Positions 1 through 9,240 of a DNA stretch of 64,000 bases are shown here, one piece after another. A program made the position numbers and the translations under genes. Under the pieces are notes generated by a model, which worked only from the letters and a program-made list of their open reading frames with translations, made no database searches and was not told where the DNA came from. Each line of letters opens with the position of its first letter. Within the stretch, counting starts at the first letter, position 1. The stretch is taken from positions 186,001 to 250,000 of the forward strand of contig JAHLKD010000052.1 in assembly GCA_025526935.1 (NCBI GenBank). The letters are read 5' to 3'. This DNA is from Cladochytrium replicatum. Its lineage: Eukaryota > Chytridiomycota > Chytridiomycetes > Cladochytriales > Cladochytriaceae.

Positions 1-1150
1 GGTGAGACGATTCGACCTCAAGAGGTAAGTGTTCTATCCCGTAGAGAAGAGTTTTGGAATTCAGTTTATTCTGCTCTTTTGGCATTTTAGATTTTGATAT
101 AAAGCTACCCATTTCACTTTCATTTATTAAATCGACGACGCTTCATTTTCTGATTAGGTCCGCCTGGAGCTACCGCCAGCAGCACCCGATCTCCCACCGC
201 ACCAGCGCTTCGACCCCACCTACGTTTCGCAGACACTCAACGCCTCCGGCAAATACGGCATCATCGAAATCCAGCACTTTATCCGCGTGCTGATCACCAT
301 AGTGCGTCTTGACATCCCCGACCCTTCAACACCCTCTACCCCGATTATTATGGTCCCCCAACACCAACGCAACTCGATCGGCATCCACCCGATCCACGAG
401 CAGCACCCAGGCACGTCCTCGAACCGCACGAGCATCATCGAGCCCTGGTGGAACAATGGCAACCTCGGGCGCCACAGCACTCCTAACCTCCAAGCCGCCG
501 CTGGAGCCTCCTCCGCCGATGGTCTTGGTCTCATGGGCTCTGTCCTCCCTCAACGCACCCCCAGCAAACGCACCTCCTGGATAAACAACCTAAGTTTCGG
601 CGCTGGCAACCGCCAGCGATCCAACCCAGCCACATCCCCTCCCCCGATCGCCATCACATCCCCGCAATCCCCCGCGGGCATCCCGTACGACTCTCACACC
701 TCGACCCCGCGCGAGTCCGCAACCCTCGAACTCATGTCCCCGGTCACTATCACGGGCTTCGGCGAGCGCAAGGCCGCCGCACTGAGCGTCGAATTCCCAA
801 GCATCCTCGAAGACGACGACGACGAGTACGATTCCGACGGGAGCAGTGTCAGCGCGCGCTCGAGCGGGAGTTTCGGGATGCGAAGAGCGCGCGCGGATTC
901 GGGGGCTAGTTATGGAGAACGGAGGCGGATGTCGATGCCGCCTGGGGTCGGGAACACGTTGCCGAGGTACACGCAGCCTGAGACGCCGTTGGCGTTGGTT
1001 GAGGAGCGCGCGGAAAGCGATGCGCCACCGACGATTTCGCCGCCACCGCATTCGGCACCATTGATCTCGCCGCCTGCGCCGTTGATGGTGGGGTCGGCGC
1101 CTGCGGCGACGGCGCGGGATGTTCCGGACTCGCCGCCTCCTCCGATTTGA
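1..1150 (+). CDS. Arrestin-like (alpha-arrestin) protein, 3' end only
   Basis: The 5' part lies outside the window. Bases 1-24 are an exon ending GETIRPQE, followed by an intron at 25-157 (GTAAGT donor, ATTAG acceptor, phase 0). The long last exon then runs in one frame to TGA at 1148-1150. The first 60 residues of that exon (LELPPAAPDLPPHQRF, then IIEIQHFIRVLITI and a short strand ending IIMVP) look like the end of an arrestin C domain, where a beta strand of the form I-x-I-x-H-x-L-R-V precedes a final strand. After it comes about 250 residues of Ser/Pro-rich, disordered tail with an acidic patch (EDDDDEYDSDG). Alpha-arrestins of fungi recruit Rsp5-type ubiquitin ligases to plasma-membrane transporters, usually by PPxY motifs; I see none in the tail. 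The family call is an inference from a short region and needs the upstream exons. Confidence 0.55.
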
Positions 1151-2253
1151 GATGGTGGAGCTATGACGGTGGGTATTGCTTTTGCGTTTCTTTTCCTGAA
1201 CCCATTTACGGTCTTAGGGTTGGTTTTTGGTTTACTCGCGCCTTTCTTCCTATTTTCTCCAAATTCTTTCCAACTTTTTTTTAATATTTTGAGTGGCCTT
1301 TGTTTTGCGAAGGATTTCTTTGTCTCACGATCTAGTGTGTGTTCTGCTTACAGCAGTGTGTACGCCTACAATTTGAAGTCGTTGCCAACCTTTCTCCTCA
1401 TTTTTCTGGCTTTTTCAAGAAGCCCTCATTCGTTTTTACTCGATGTTCTATGCTGGCTTTGGTGAGAAAAAAACCAACAAAAGTGTTGGAGATGATGCGT
1501 TTATTCTTTATTGCTTCCACCGTCACACACAGCCGCAAACCCCGGACTGTATCACTTAGAAAAGTTTTGTACGGTTTTTTCATTGGCAGCCTCAGAGTTT
1601 ACTGCGTTGATCAGTGTTCTCAGTGAACAGTTTGGGGTAATTGTTGTCTTTTGCTTTTGCATAATGATTTAGTTTTGAACAAGTGGATGTGGTTGGTCTT
1701 TGCTGTTCGAGCTGTGGATGGTTTTCTGTTTTGCTGTGTGGTGGTTTAGGGCGGAAGGAAGCTGATGTGCAGGGCGCATTGGCGAATCTCTTTTTAAAGT
1801 GATGGACGATGAAGAAAGTTTTGTGTGTGTTCCTTTTGAGATCTTTTTAACACCACATTTTATCAAACGATTCTTCGATTTTCAGAGCATACTTGAAGTA
1901 AAGATTTTTTGCACTTGTTTGTACCGATGAATTCTCATTGTGGTTCTTGTATGCGAGACTTTGCTTGCTCCACAGTGAACTCTTTCGCCGACAGTAGGGT
2001 AGGGCCTGGGATCGTCGCATCAGCATCGAGTTTCTTGCCTTCCTTACCCTTCTTCGAGTTCACCCTAGCCAATCAACATGGTTTTCGGATAAAGCAAAAG
2101 CGAGTAAGCGAGTTAATTAAAAGAGCTGCAATTGTTTGTGTGACGAAACGATGCGCACCTCATCTTGTCCAGCTCGGTGTCAAAACGGTCGCGAGAATCC
2201 ACAAAGTTATCACCGCTGAATCGTGTGCTCTGAGAAAACCAAACGCGAACAAA
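1151..2253. other. Intergenic region between two convergent genes, no gene seen
   Basis: This stretch separates the arrestin-like gene from the convergent ARMH1-like gene. It is T-rich on the + strand just after the first stop codon, as expected for a 3' untranslated region. The open frames here are short, lack splice-compatible partners and resemble no protein I know. No RNA gene, repeat or promoter element could be supported. Confidence 0.5.
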
Positions 2254-5035
2254 TCAGGGATGGAAGGTTAGCGACGAGCACTTGTTGGGACAAACCGCAA
2301 ACGACGACGTCTGTGCCGTGGACTGTGCGAACGGCACGTAGAGTTCTTGCACGGGTTTCGGCTCGGCCCGCGGTTGTTGCTGCTGGTCCTGCTTTTTCAA
2401 AGAGCTGACGGTAAGTGCGGAAGCTCAGACCACGAGATTTGACTCGCCTCGAATTGGTACGCTTTGGCACCTTTAGATGCTTGCGATTGATGGTCGTCCG
2501 GCTTCGCGCTCGAACGACGTCTTTGACCGTGTATGTGTCAGCTCGACCCGAGCAACATGGGTTCAGCCCTCACCTTTCTCCGCCAGTAGTTTTACGCTCC
2601 CTATGATTGTACACAGTCAGTCGCTTGAAAGTGGTTTGGTTGAACTCACGTACCTCGACGGCGGGAACATTGTCGACCCCTGCTTCCGACTCCCTCTAGC
2701 CTCTTCCCCGCTTCCCAAAACAAACCACGGAGTCAAAAAACGTATTATCTCAAATCTGTTCGTTTCAACCAACCTGTCGTTCCCGTCATCGCCCACGGCG
2801 GCAACTGATTCCACAAAGTCGCTGACGTTCTCGTTCCCGTCTGCAGTGGACTTCCAAATCCCATGCGGGATCCCGGGCGGTTCGGGGGTTTGAGACTGGG
2901 CTTGGGGCTGCTGCTGCTCTTGGTTCTCCTGGTGCTGCGCAGGTAAAGGTCCCGTTGGAGGCTCGGTGAGTTGGACTTTTACGTTGTTGCGGCGGAGGTA
3001 GCGGACTTGTTCCCGTGTCAGTTCTTTGTAGAACGTGTCCGGTTTTTCCTACGAAAAAGACGAAGAAAGATCAGTTGATTGGGTTCGATCATGGTAGCTT
3101 TGTTGGATTGTTAGAATCGACTTGCCTCGAGAAGGTCGAAGAAGTTCTGACCCATGTTCTCTTTGAGAGCATTCGCGACTTCCTCGAATGACGTGACAAG
3201 GTACTTTTTGATGAAATATGTATTGGTTAATTGTAGTTTGAGTGTCAGGACGAAGACTTTTGGATAGTAAAACTCACCATCAGAGTGTTGCAGGAGTATC
3301 TCTGGCTATCTGGATGCGCGACGTTCGCAAGGGTTCGAAGGAGTCCGCAAACAACCTGAAGCTGGACCATCCTCGACGCGAGCTCCGTCGACGTCGCCGC
3401 GATCACTCTGTCGAGAGGGAAAGAGAACAGAGTTCATTCATTCTGAGTAAGTTAGGCTCTCTCTGTTTACCCCAGCAATCGAGCAGCGTAGCCCTGTTGA
3501 ATAAACGCCGACGCGAGGTTCTCATTCGGTTTCGCTTCTTCGTTTTTGCCGCCAAGTTGGAGCCCGGTGATCCCGCCGCCTTTGCCGCCTTCACCCATCG
3601 ATATCGACTTTCCACGCCTGCGACGATCTGCAACTGTAGAAAAGTGAGCAGAAAATTTTCGGGACATTGGGAGATTTTGTACCTTCGACATCCTCGTCTT
3701 GCACTTCTTCGACGTGGATCTTGAGGACGTTGATGAGCTGGTTTAAGAGAGGTTCTTGGAGTGTAGGTCGGGCTGCTAGAACCCTTAAGATCTCGTAGCC
3801 TGTTTTGTGTGATAAGCAATTCTGTCTGGATCCCGAGAACAGTGACATTTACCTTCGTACTGAATCTCGATATGAGGGGACTTGAGAAGAGTGATGGTGG
3901 CATCCACAACCGAGGCGTGGATAGTTGTAACACTTGGCTTAACAGGGTGTGAGAGGACGACTGTGATAATTTTGAAAGTTGTACCAGAAGCATTCGAAGA
4001 GCCTGCCCTGCCATCTGCTGTGATGCAGGTGATCCAATCGGAGCGGTCAACAGAGATAGGAGTGCTTTGTAAATCTGCGACAAAAACTTTGGGTTCCCCT
4101 ACATAGAAGGTATCAGGTCAGACGTCCCAGACGTGGTTGAGATGTAAACCACACCAGTCCAAGTTGGTACAGGAGATTTTTGGCACAATCTTGCGTAATC
4201 TCGGACCGAGAACGAGCCAAACAATCTACAATTGCGCGGACACCTGGAGAAAGATTTTCATTACAGCATAGAACACGAAATTCCCAGTAGCTAAATACCA
4301 TAGCTCTCGCAAATGAACTCTTTGTACTTTCGTCCAGCATTTGCAACATGAAGAAGTAATCTGAGTGCATCTGCTTTATCGGACTTAGAGCAGTTTGATT
4401 AACACGGAAGAATCAGATAAGGGGAGAATCAGATAAGGGGAGACTATGGCTCACTTCTTTAACTTGGTTTAAACCAAGAATTTCAAGAACCGTCAGGATC
4501 CCACCAACCTCGACAAACTCGCCAAGGAATCGGTGTCCGCTGGATGCCGCGACGAATATGGCGATGGCTCGGAGTTGAAGGCCAAGACTGTGCCCGATTA
4601 GATATCTTTCGATGCGACAAAAATCAAGAAGTGTGACATTGAGAAAGAGATGACACTCACGTCAGTCGCAACCATGCTGTCAATCGCGTCAAGAACAAGC
4701 TCGCTCCATTGCTGAATTCCCTTTCCAATTGCGGTCCAGTCTTGCTCCGATTGCCGCTCACAAACTCCTGAAGGATCCGCTCACGGACTGATCTGTTCCC
4801 CTTTCCATTTGGACGTATCAGATCAGGAAGCGGTGACACATATCGTCAAACCAACATTATCCCACGTTTTCGAAATCTGTAAGAAGTAGTTGGTTTGTGC
4901 AGTTGGTTTGAACGGTTTTCCAGATGGCACGAGGAGGGGAAGCAGTGATGGTACGGGATATTTGGTGAATGTTCCCTGATGAACACCTGGCGAACGGTCG
5001 TGATCTAGCTTTTTAAGGAGGTCTCGTTTAATCAT
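2254..5035 (-). CDS. Armadillo-like helical protein, ARMH1 (C1orf228) type
   Basis: A multi-exon gene. The start ATG is at 5033-5035 (MIKRDLLKKL) and the exons read in order YFLQISKTWDNV, then GPQLEREFSNGASLFLTRLT (about 4660-4790), FLGEFVEVGGILTVLEILGL (about 4450-4600), NAGRKYKEFICES, VRAIVDCLARSRSEITQDCA, SQIYKALLSLLTA, IEIQYEGYEILRVLAARPT and AFIQQGYAARLLG. This is the helical-repeat order of animal ARMH1 as I recall the family. After the armadillo part come LTREQVRYLRRNNVKVQL and a Gln/Pro-rich tail. The end at TGA 2254-2256 follows from two last splices (donor AG/GTACGTGAG near 2648, then AAAG/GTGAGG) that keep frame into KKQDQQQQPRAEPKPVQEL. One intron, after LLEA near 3125, uses a GC donor. 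ARMH1 is poorly characterised but restricted largely to lineages with cilia, so a flagellar role is an inference. The optional 78-base intron near 2728-2805 is a multiple of three and cannot be decided. Confidence 0.72.
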
Positions 5036-5278
5036 GGCCTGTTGGAGAAACGTTCTGATTGGGACAATTCAGACAACGACTGTGGCAGAAGTCAAAGTAA
5101 AACTTCAACTTTTGCCCTCTTTGAACGTAAATTCCAATAGGAGCAGTTTAAATATTAGTCACGGATGAAGTGATAATGTTTTGACAGTTGCTAAGGTGTG
5201 TCAGGGCATCCGTGGTTTATTATCCTCAACATCTACAAAGGGTATGCTGGAATCGACCCATTATCGCCCACCTTCCAT

Positions 5279-5699
5279 TCACATGAACCTCTCCTCGAGC
5301 TCTAAAGCACTGTTTGTTGCGAAACTTTTCGGGGCTTCTACCTCACACTGAATTTAAGTGATGAATTAAGCATAAGCAATAAATCAAGTATATCAGAAGC
5401 CGTACCCTCTGGAAGTTCACATTGCCGGTGAGTCGCGAATCCCTCTCCATCATTCTTCTGTCCCAGCGGTCAACGTTATAACGCTTTGGCTAGGTCACGA
5501 AAATTGGTATCCAGAAAATCCCCAAAATGTTGTCAGCATATGTGAGAAGAAATTATTCCGGGATAGTGCGAACCTTTCCGTAGTTCTCAAACTTCTGGTA
5601 CTCTTTTGTTCCCCATCGCATTGCAGCCCCGATACCTGCGATGCACAGAAACGAGAAGATCATTTCCGCCGGCAGAACGAATCGAGCCTTTGTCGCCAT
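5279..5699 (-). CDS. NADH dehydrogenase (complex I) subunit NDUFA1/MWFE
   Basis: Three small exons give a protein of about 92 residues. Exon 1 starts at ATG 5697-5699 (MATKARFVLPAEMIF) and contains one transmembrane helix (MIFSFLCIAGIGAAM). Exon 2 carries NVDRWDRRMMERDSRLTG, the hallmark W-D-R-R-M-M-E-R-D-x-R-L-T-G of the MWFE subunit. Exon 3 ends in LELEERFM and TGA at 5279-5281. Splice sites are GGAAAG/GTTCGC, GACCTAG/CC, CAGAGG/GTACGG and ATTCAG/TG, all in frame. MWFE is a single-pass accessory subunit of the membrane arm of mitochondrial complex I, needed for assembly. An upstream in-frame ATG exists (5802-5804) but would add a tryptophan/lysine-rich stretch with no family counterpart. 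The gene is divergent from the carbonic anhydrase gene, with 148 bases between start codons. Confidence 0.85.
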
Positions 5700-5847
5700 G
5701 TCGTCAACCAATTCCCAGAATTTCCAGAATTTCAAGGATTTCCAGCTATTTTTGATTTCGACTAGCTGCACTGCCACCCAGTCTTCCCATCTCAAATTCA
5801 TCACCAGCGGCGCACCTGGACGACTTCTCCCACGTTCCGTACCGCAA
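5700..5847. promoter_or_regulatory. Divergent promoter region between NDUFA1 and carbonic anhydrase
   Basis: The 148 bases between the two opposed start codons must hold both promoters. Both strands stay open here (the carbonic anhydrase frame runs back to 5641), so a longer N-terminus, possibly a mitochondrial presequence starting MSSTNSQNFQNFKDFQ at 5698, cannot be excluded. No TATA-like element was recognised. Confidence 0.45.
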
Positions 5848-7231
5848 ATGGCTCACCCGACACCGCCGGAAATCGACCGCTTGCTCAACAGAAACAGGGA
5901 ATGGCAGCGTTCTGTCGTTTCCAGAAACAAGGATTTCTTCTCGACATCTAACCAGTCTCAAAAGCCCACCTACCTATGGATTGGCTGCGCTGACTCTCGG
6001 GTTCCTGTAAACGAAATCTTTGGAGGCATTCCTCCAGGCGAAATCTTCGTGCACAGAAATATAGCAAACATCGTACATCCAACAGACTTGTCTTTGTTAT
6101 CCGTGCTCACTTATGCTGTAGAACATCTGAAGTATGATGAGAACTGTGACGCGGTGATTGAATTTGAAGTCTCAACATATTGTTTACAGGGTTCCGCACA
6201 TCATCGTTGCCGGTCATTATAACTGTGGTGGCGTTAAAGCTGGTAAGGTGGTCTAGCAAAACTTTGAAATTTGAGGTGTTCAATCACCTTCTTCAATTTC
6301 TCCACTAGGAATGGGTACAGGCTCGGTTGATATGCTGGACAATTGGCTTCGACCAGTGAAAGACCTCCAATCTGTGCACGCACGCGACCTCGAAGCCATC
6401 GAATCCAACGACGACCGCTTCCGAATTCTTTGTGAACTAAACACCCTCGCTTCCGCAAACAACATCGCATACACCAACGTCGTCCAGAAAGCCTGGGCTT
6501 CCGGGCAGAACCTCACCATTCGTGCCTGGGTTTACGATCTTGCAACTGGTCTCATTCGCGACCTTGATTTCGTTTTGGACCGTCCCGACGATATCGATGA
6601 GAAGTACCGTCTGGACATTAAGAAGGAGAGTGCACCCGCCCCTGCACTAAAGGAAACTCAGGCACAGCGATTCAACCGCGCTGTACGACAATCCATTCTA
6701 GGCGCTCCTGCGGGAGGTATAAACGGGGTTAATGGCAAAAGCCGAGCCCCGGCTCTTCCAACGATTGACAGTGGGAGACGGGGAGACTCAAGGTCCCGCT
6801 CACGATCACCAAATGGTATGAATGGACAGTTCGACAGGAGGGGAAACAATAATTCCGCCCCTCTCTCCGCCACCAACTCCACCAACACAAGTCTCTCCGC
6901 GTCCGCCAGCCTCCTCCGCCTCCGACTCCGACATAGCTCACTCACAACACAGATTTCCCTCGCAACGCCGTTCCCAGCGGACGCAAACGCAGCGCAACGG
7001 ATTGTGAACAAGATCAAAGCCGCGATGGAGATGCATGGGATCGATCCACGAACGGCGAGGGTTGCGTACAGAGATGTGGTGGGTGGGGGGAACGGCGACG
7101 ACGAAGGGGAGGTGGATTGGATCGAGATCACGGATGGGCGAATGATGGTATATGTGCTTGAGATTGCAGCAGAAGCAGGCGTTGGGCCAGGAGGTTCGCC
7201 TCTGAACTTGATTATTTACGATTTGGATTGA
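5848..7231 (+). CDS. Beta-class carbonic anhydrase with long C-terminal extension
   Basis: Catalyses the reversible hydration of CO2 to bicarbonate. Three exons (5848-6131, 6190-6242, 6309-7231) give 419 residues. The zinc site is complete: CADSRVP supplies Cys and the Asp-Arg dyad, and GHYNCGG supplies His and Cys. Both introns are small (58 and 66 bases) and the second splits the glycine codon before MGTGSVDMLDNWL. The catalytic core ends near residue 200 at LIRDLDFVLDRP, the usual end of a fungal beta-carbonic anhydrase of 200-240 residues. The remaining 200 or so residues are first low-complexity and Arg/Ser-rich (GDSRSRSRSP), then end in about 80 ordered-looking residues (AAQRIVNKIKAAMEMHGIDP, then VDWIEITDGRMMVYVLE) that I do not recognise. 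The start at 5848 gives MAHPTPPEIDRLLNRNREW, a typical N-terminus for cytosolic forms; longer starts are possible. Product supplies bicarbonate that could feed the adenylyl cyclase at 56527. Confidence 0.9.
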
Positions 7232-7959
7232 CGGACTGTGTTTGACTGAAGAAATGCGTTTGTACATTTTTGCTGTTGTGCGGCAATTTTTCGTTGAGAT
7301 TGGTCTGCTTCATTTCCGTTAGATTGCGCTTGTGCGGATCTATATTCTATATTTTCAATTTTGGTATTTGACCGGCCCCATAACGTTTTTTTCAACTTCT
7401 AGCAGGAATGTTCTTTCTACCTGCAAAAGTTTAGGTGCGTTGAGTGAGCATTGCTTCAGTCTCTCAATTGTGTGCGTTACTCTCCACATCGAAAACAGTC
7501 CTCCAGCGTTTCTAGCTTACTGTTTCTTTTGTCCATATACTATGTTACAATGAATCGAATTGAGGAATCTGCAGATAACACCGTTTCGAGTTCTTCCGCG
7601 AAGCGAAGCAGTATAAAAGTTACCATATTTCCAAAATGGTGTGTTCCACCTCAAGACTCGCTTTCGCAGATCTTGCGGGATTCCCTCATCGATTGGGAGT
7701 CCCGAAAGCAAGTTTATCTACATGGGGTACTTGTGAACATTATGCACAAAGCCTTTCACCACTCCGAAACTATGAAGCCCCTACGGGATATACTCGGAAT
7801 ACGATCATCGCAGTCGCGGTGTCAGCTTGGGCCCCCCCCCGGTCAATGTTTGATGATCCTTCATCCACTCTCTCACTTTTCTCCCGTACTTTAACGACCC
7901 ATACAACGAAAATACCATAGCAAAGGACGGCGGAGGTTTCTCTGTAAGCATTAGTTAGT
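7232..7959. other. Gene-poor spacer
   Basis: The first part is the 3' flank of the carbonic anhydrase gene. The open frame at 7451-7894 (containing MNRIEESADNTVSSSSAKRS) has no recognisable domain, contains a run of nine C residues at 7831-7839, and overlaps an equally open antisense frame, so I do not call it a gene. Confidence 0.4.
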
Positions 7960-8890
7960 CAGAGAAGGCTCAGCGTTGGTTACCATGTCTAGTTGGAGTT
8001 CGGGATTGCCCACGAGCTCCTTAATAATCTTCTTGACTTCATACATGTTCGAAACCTGACAAAAAAGATATCATCAGGTCTGATGAGGCGAAAAGGCAAC
8101 TATACCCTTCCACCATTTTGATGGAGCGGGAATAGCTGGTGGGGTGTCTCATTTGGGCAGATATATGTTGGGGGTATACTTACAGTGGATATTGCATGGC
8201 GAGCCGTACGAGTTCTGGGTCGACTTCCGAGCACGCTCTGCAATCCTCGTGTGAGACTTTGTTATGGATATTGGCAAAATTTGCAACGATAAGTGCATTT
8301 CGTACACCCCTAATGGTCATGTCCCAGTGTTATCCATGATCTGCCGAACGTTGATCAGAGTCACTGGCGCTTGATAATCATACACAGCTGGCGGATCAGA
8401 GTATCTCTGATACAGCTTCAATGCGATTCGCATCATCTAATCAAATCCTACTGGGCACAAAATTTTCCCAGCCAACAGGTATGCACTGACGTTGATCTCG
8501 CACACCTGGTAACAATTCACGTACTCGAGCAGCTGTTCCATGCAATACGGCATAACCGTACTTCGTCGACGCAATGCGTTTGAAGCTCCCCTCCAACTCC
8601 AGCGATCTGAGGGCCAGCGCCATTTTGCGTACAACTTGCTCGTATGCTGAGGTCTCCTTGTCCCTGTGAAGCAGAATGCAGAGGTTGAAGCACATCTGGT
8701 CACGTGTATAGTTGAGCTTCATGTCTTTGATCAAAACTTTGGAGTAGTACAGGTGTCCAGGACTTGGGAGCCGGTAAGTCGGATGACCCCCTTTCCAGGA
8801 CAAGCACAAATTTGGTGGGTTGGAAGTGCAACAGCAACAGATCAACCCCAGGATAAGGAAAGCTCTTCTTCTCTTTGTCTAAAGGCACTT
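7960..8890 (-). pseudogene. Decayed NPR2/NPRL2 (SEACIT/GATOR1 subunit) gene
   Basis: Reading the minus strand, successive blocks match the nitrogen permease regulator 2 family in correct order but in different frames. VIRLTGSQVLDTCTTPKF (about 8790-8735) is followed, one frame over, by TRDQMCFNLCILLHRD and then VVRKMALALRSLELEGSF (about 8630-8570), the family's F-N-L and L-x-x-L-E-L-E-S-S-F block. Then come ALKLYQRYSDPPAVYDYQAP (about 8420-8365), RIAERA/SEVDPELVRLAMQ (about 8245-8200, joined only by a frame change) and SNMYEVKKIIKELVGNPELQ (about 8050-7990). Stops or shifts separate nearly every block and no set of introns rescues all of them. NPR2 with NPR3 forms the GTPase-activating complex that restrains TORC1 under amino-acid shortage. 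This is most likely a dead copy; an intact gene should lie elsewhere. Confidence 0.7.
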
Positions 8891-8899
8891 AATCTGGAT

Positions 8900-9240
8900 G
8901 GCGAGGGGACGAGTCTTTGATCTTGGCTTTCCTGCAATGAATTGATTCTGATTATGTGCCTTGGGACAGAGACCGCGTCCGGGATGATTCTTCCAGTTGC
9001 TGAACCGTGTGCACGGGGATCTGGAAGCGCGGTCTTGTGGAATGCACGTTTGACCCAGGGCTTGTACAATTCAGCTGAGTCTATGTCTTTATTGTTGGGA
9101 GGTTGTCGTCCTTGGGATGTTGCTTCTTGTACCTCATGTATAGCTCAATGAGCTGTGCCCTTGGGATGTTGCTTCTCGTACCTCATGTATAGCCCAATGA
9201 GCTGTTTTCTGTCGATAACAATTATTTTTCAGTGTAAAGC
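8900..9240 (-). pseudogene. Unidentified coding relic with an internal tandem duplication
   Basis: The minus strand has a protein-like block, DSAELYKPWVKRAFHKTALP followed by DPRAHGSATGRIIPDAVSVP (about 9090-8960), and one frame away the block QLIELYMRYKKQHPKDDNLP. The second block occurs twice in tandem (QLIGLYMRYEKQHPKG near 9200-9155), made by a near-identical 50-base repeat. A stop and a frame change separate the two parts. I do not recognise the protein. It lies just upstream of the NPR2 relic on the same strand but is not part of that family. Confidence 0.4.
9112..9206. repeat. Tandem duplication of about 49 bases, two copies
   Basis: The segment beginning TTGGGATGTTGCTTCT at about 9112 and ending AATGAGCTGT is repeated immediately (from about 9161) with a few substitutions. 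Both copies encode the same peptide on the minus strand, so the duplication happened within formerly coding sequence. Confidence 0.75.

Noticed and set aside
590-1051. Minus-strand Arg-rich frame
   Set aside because: Antisense to the Ser/Pro-rich tail of the arrestin-like gene.
1909-2271. Plus-strand frame of 120 codons with cysteines near the start
   Set aside because: It overlaps the 3' exon of the ARMH1-like gene, has no domain and no splice partner, and its composition fits noncoding DNA.
7451-7894. Plus-strand frame of 147 codons after the carbonic anhydrase
   Set aside because: No recognisable domain, an antisense frame equally open, and a homopolymer of nine C that makes the frame unreliable.
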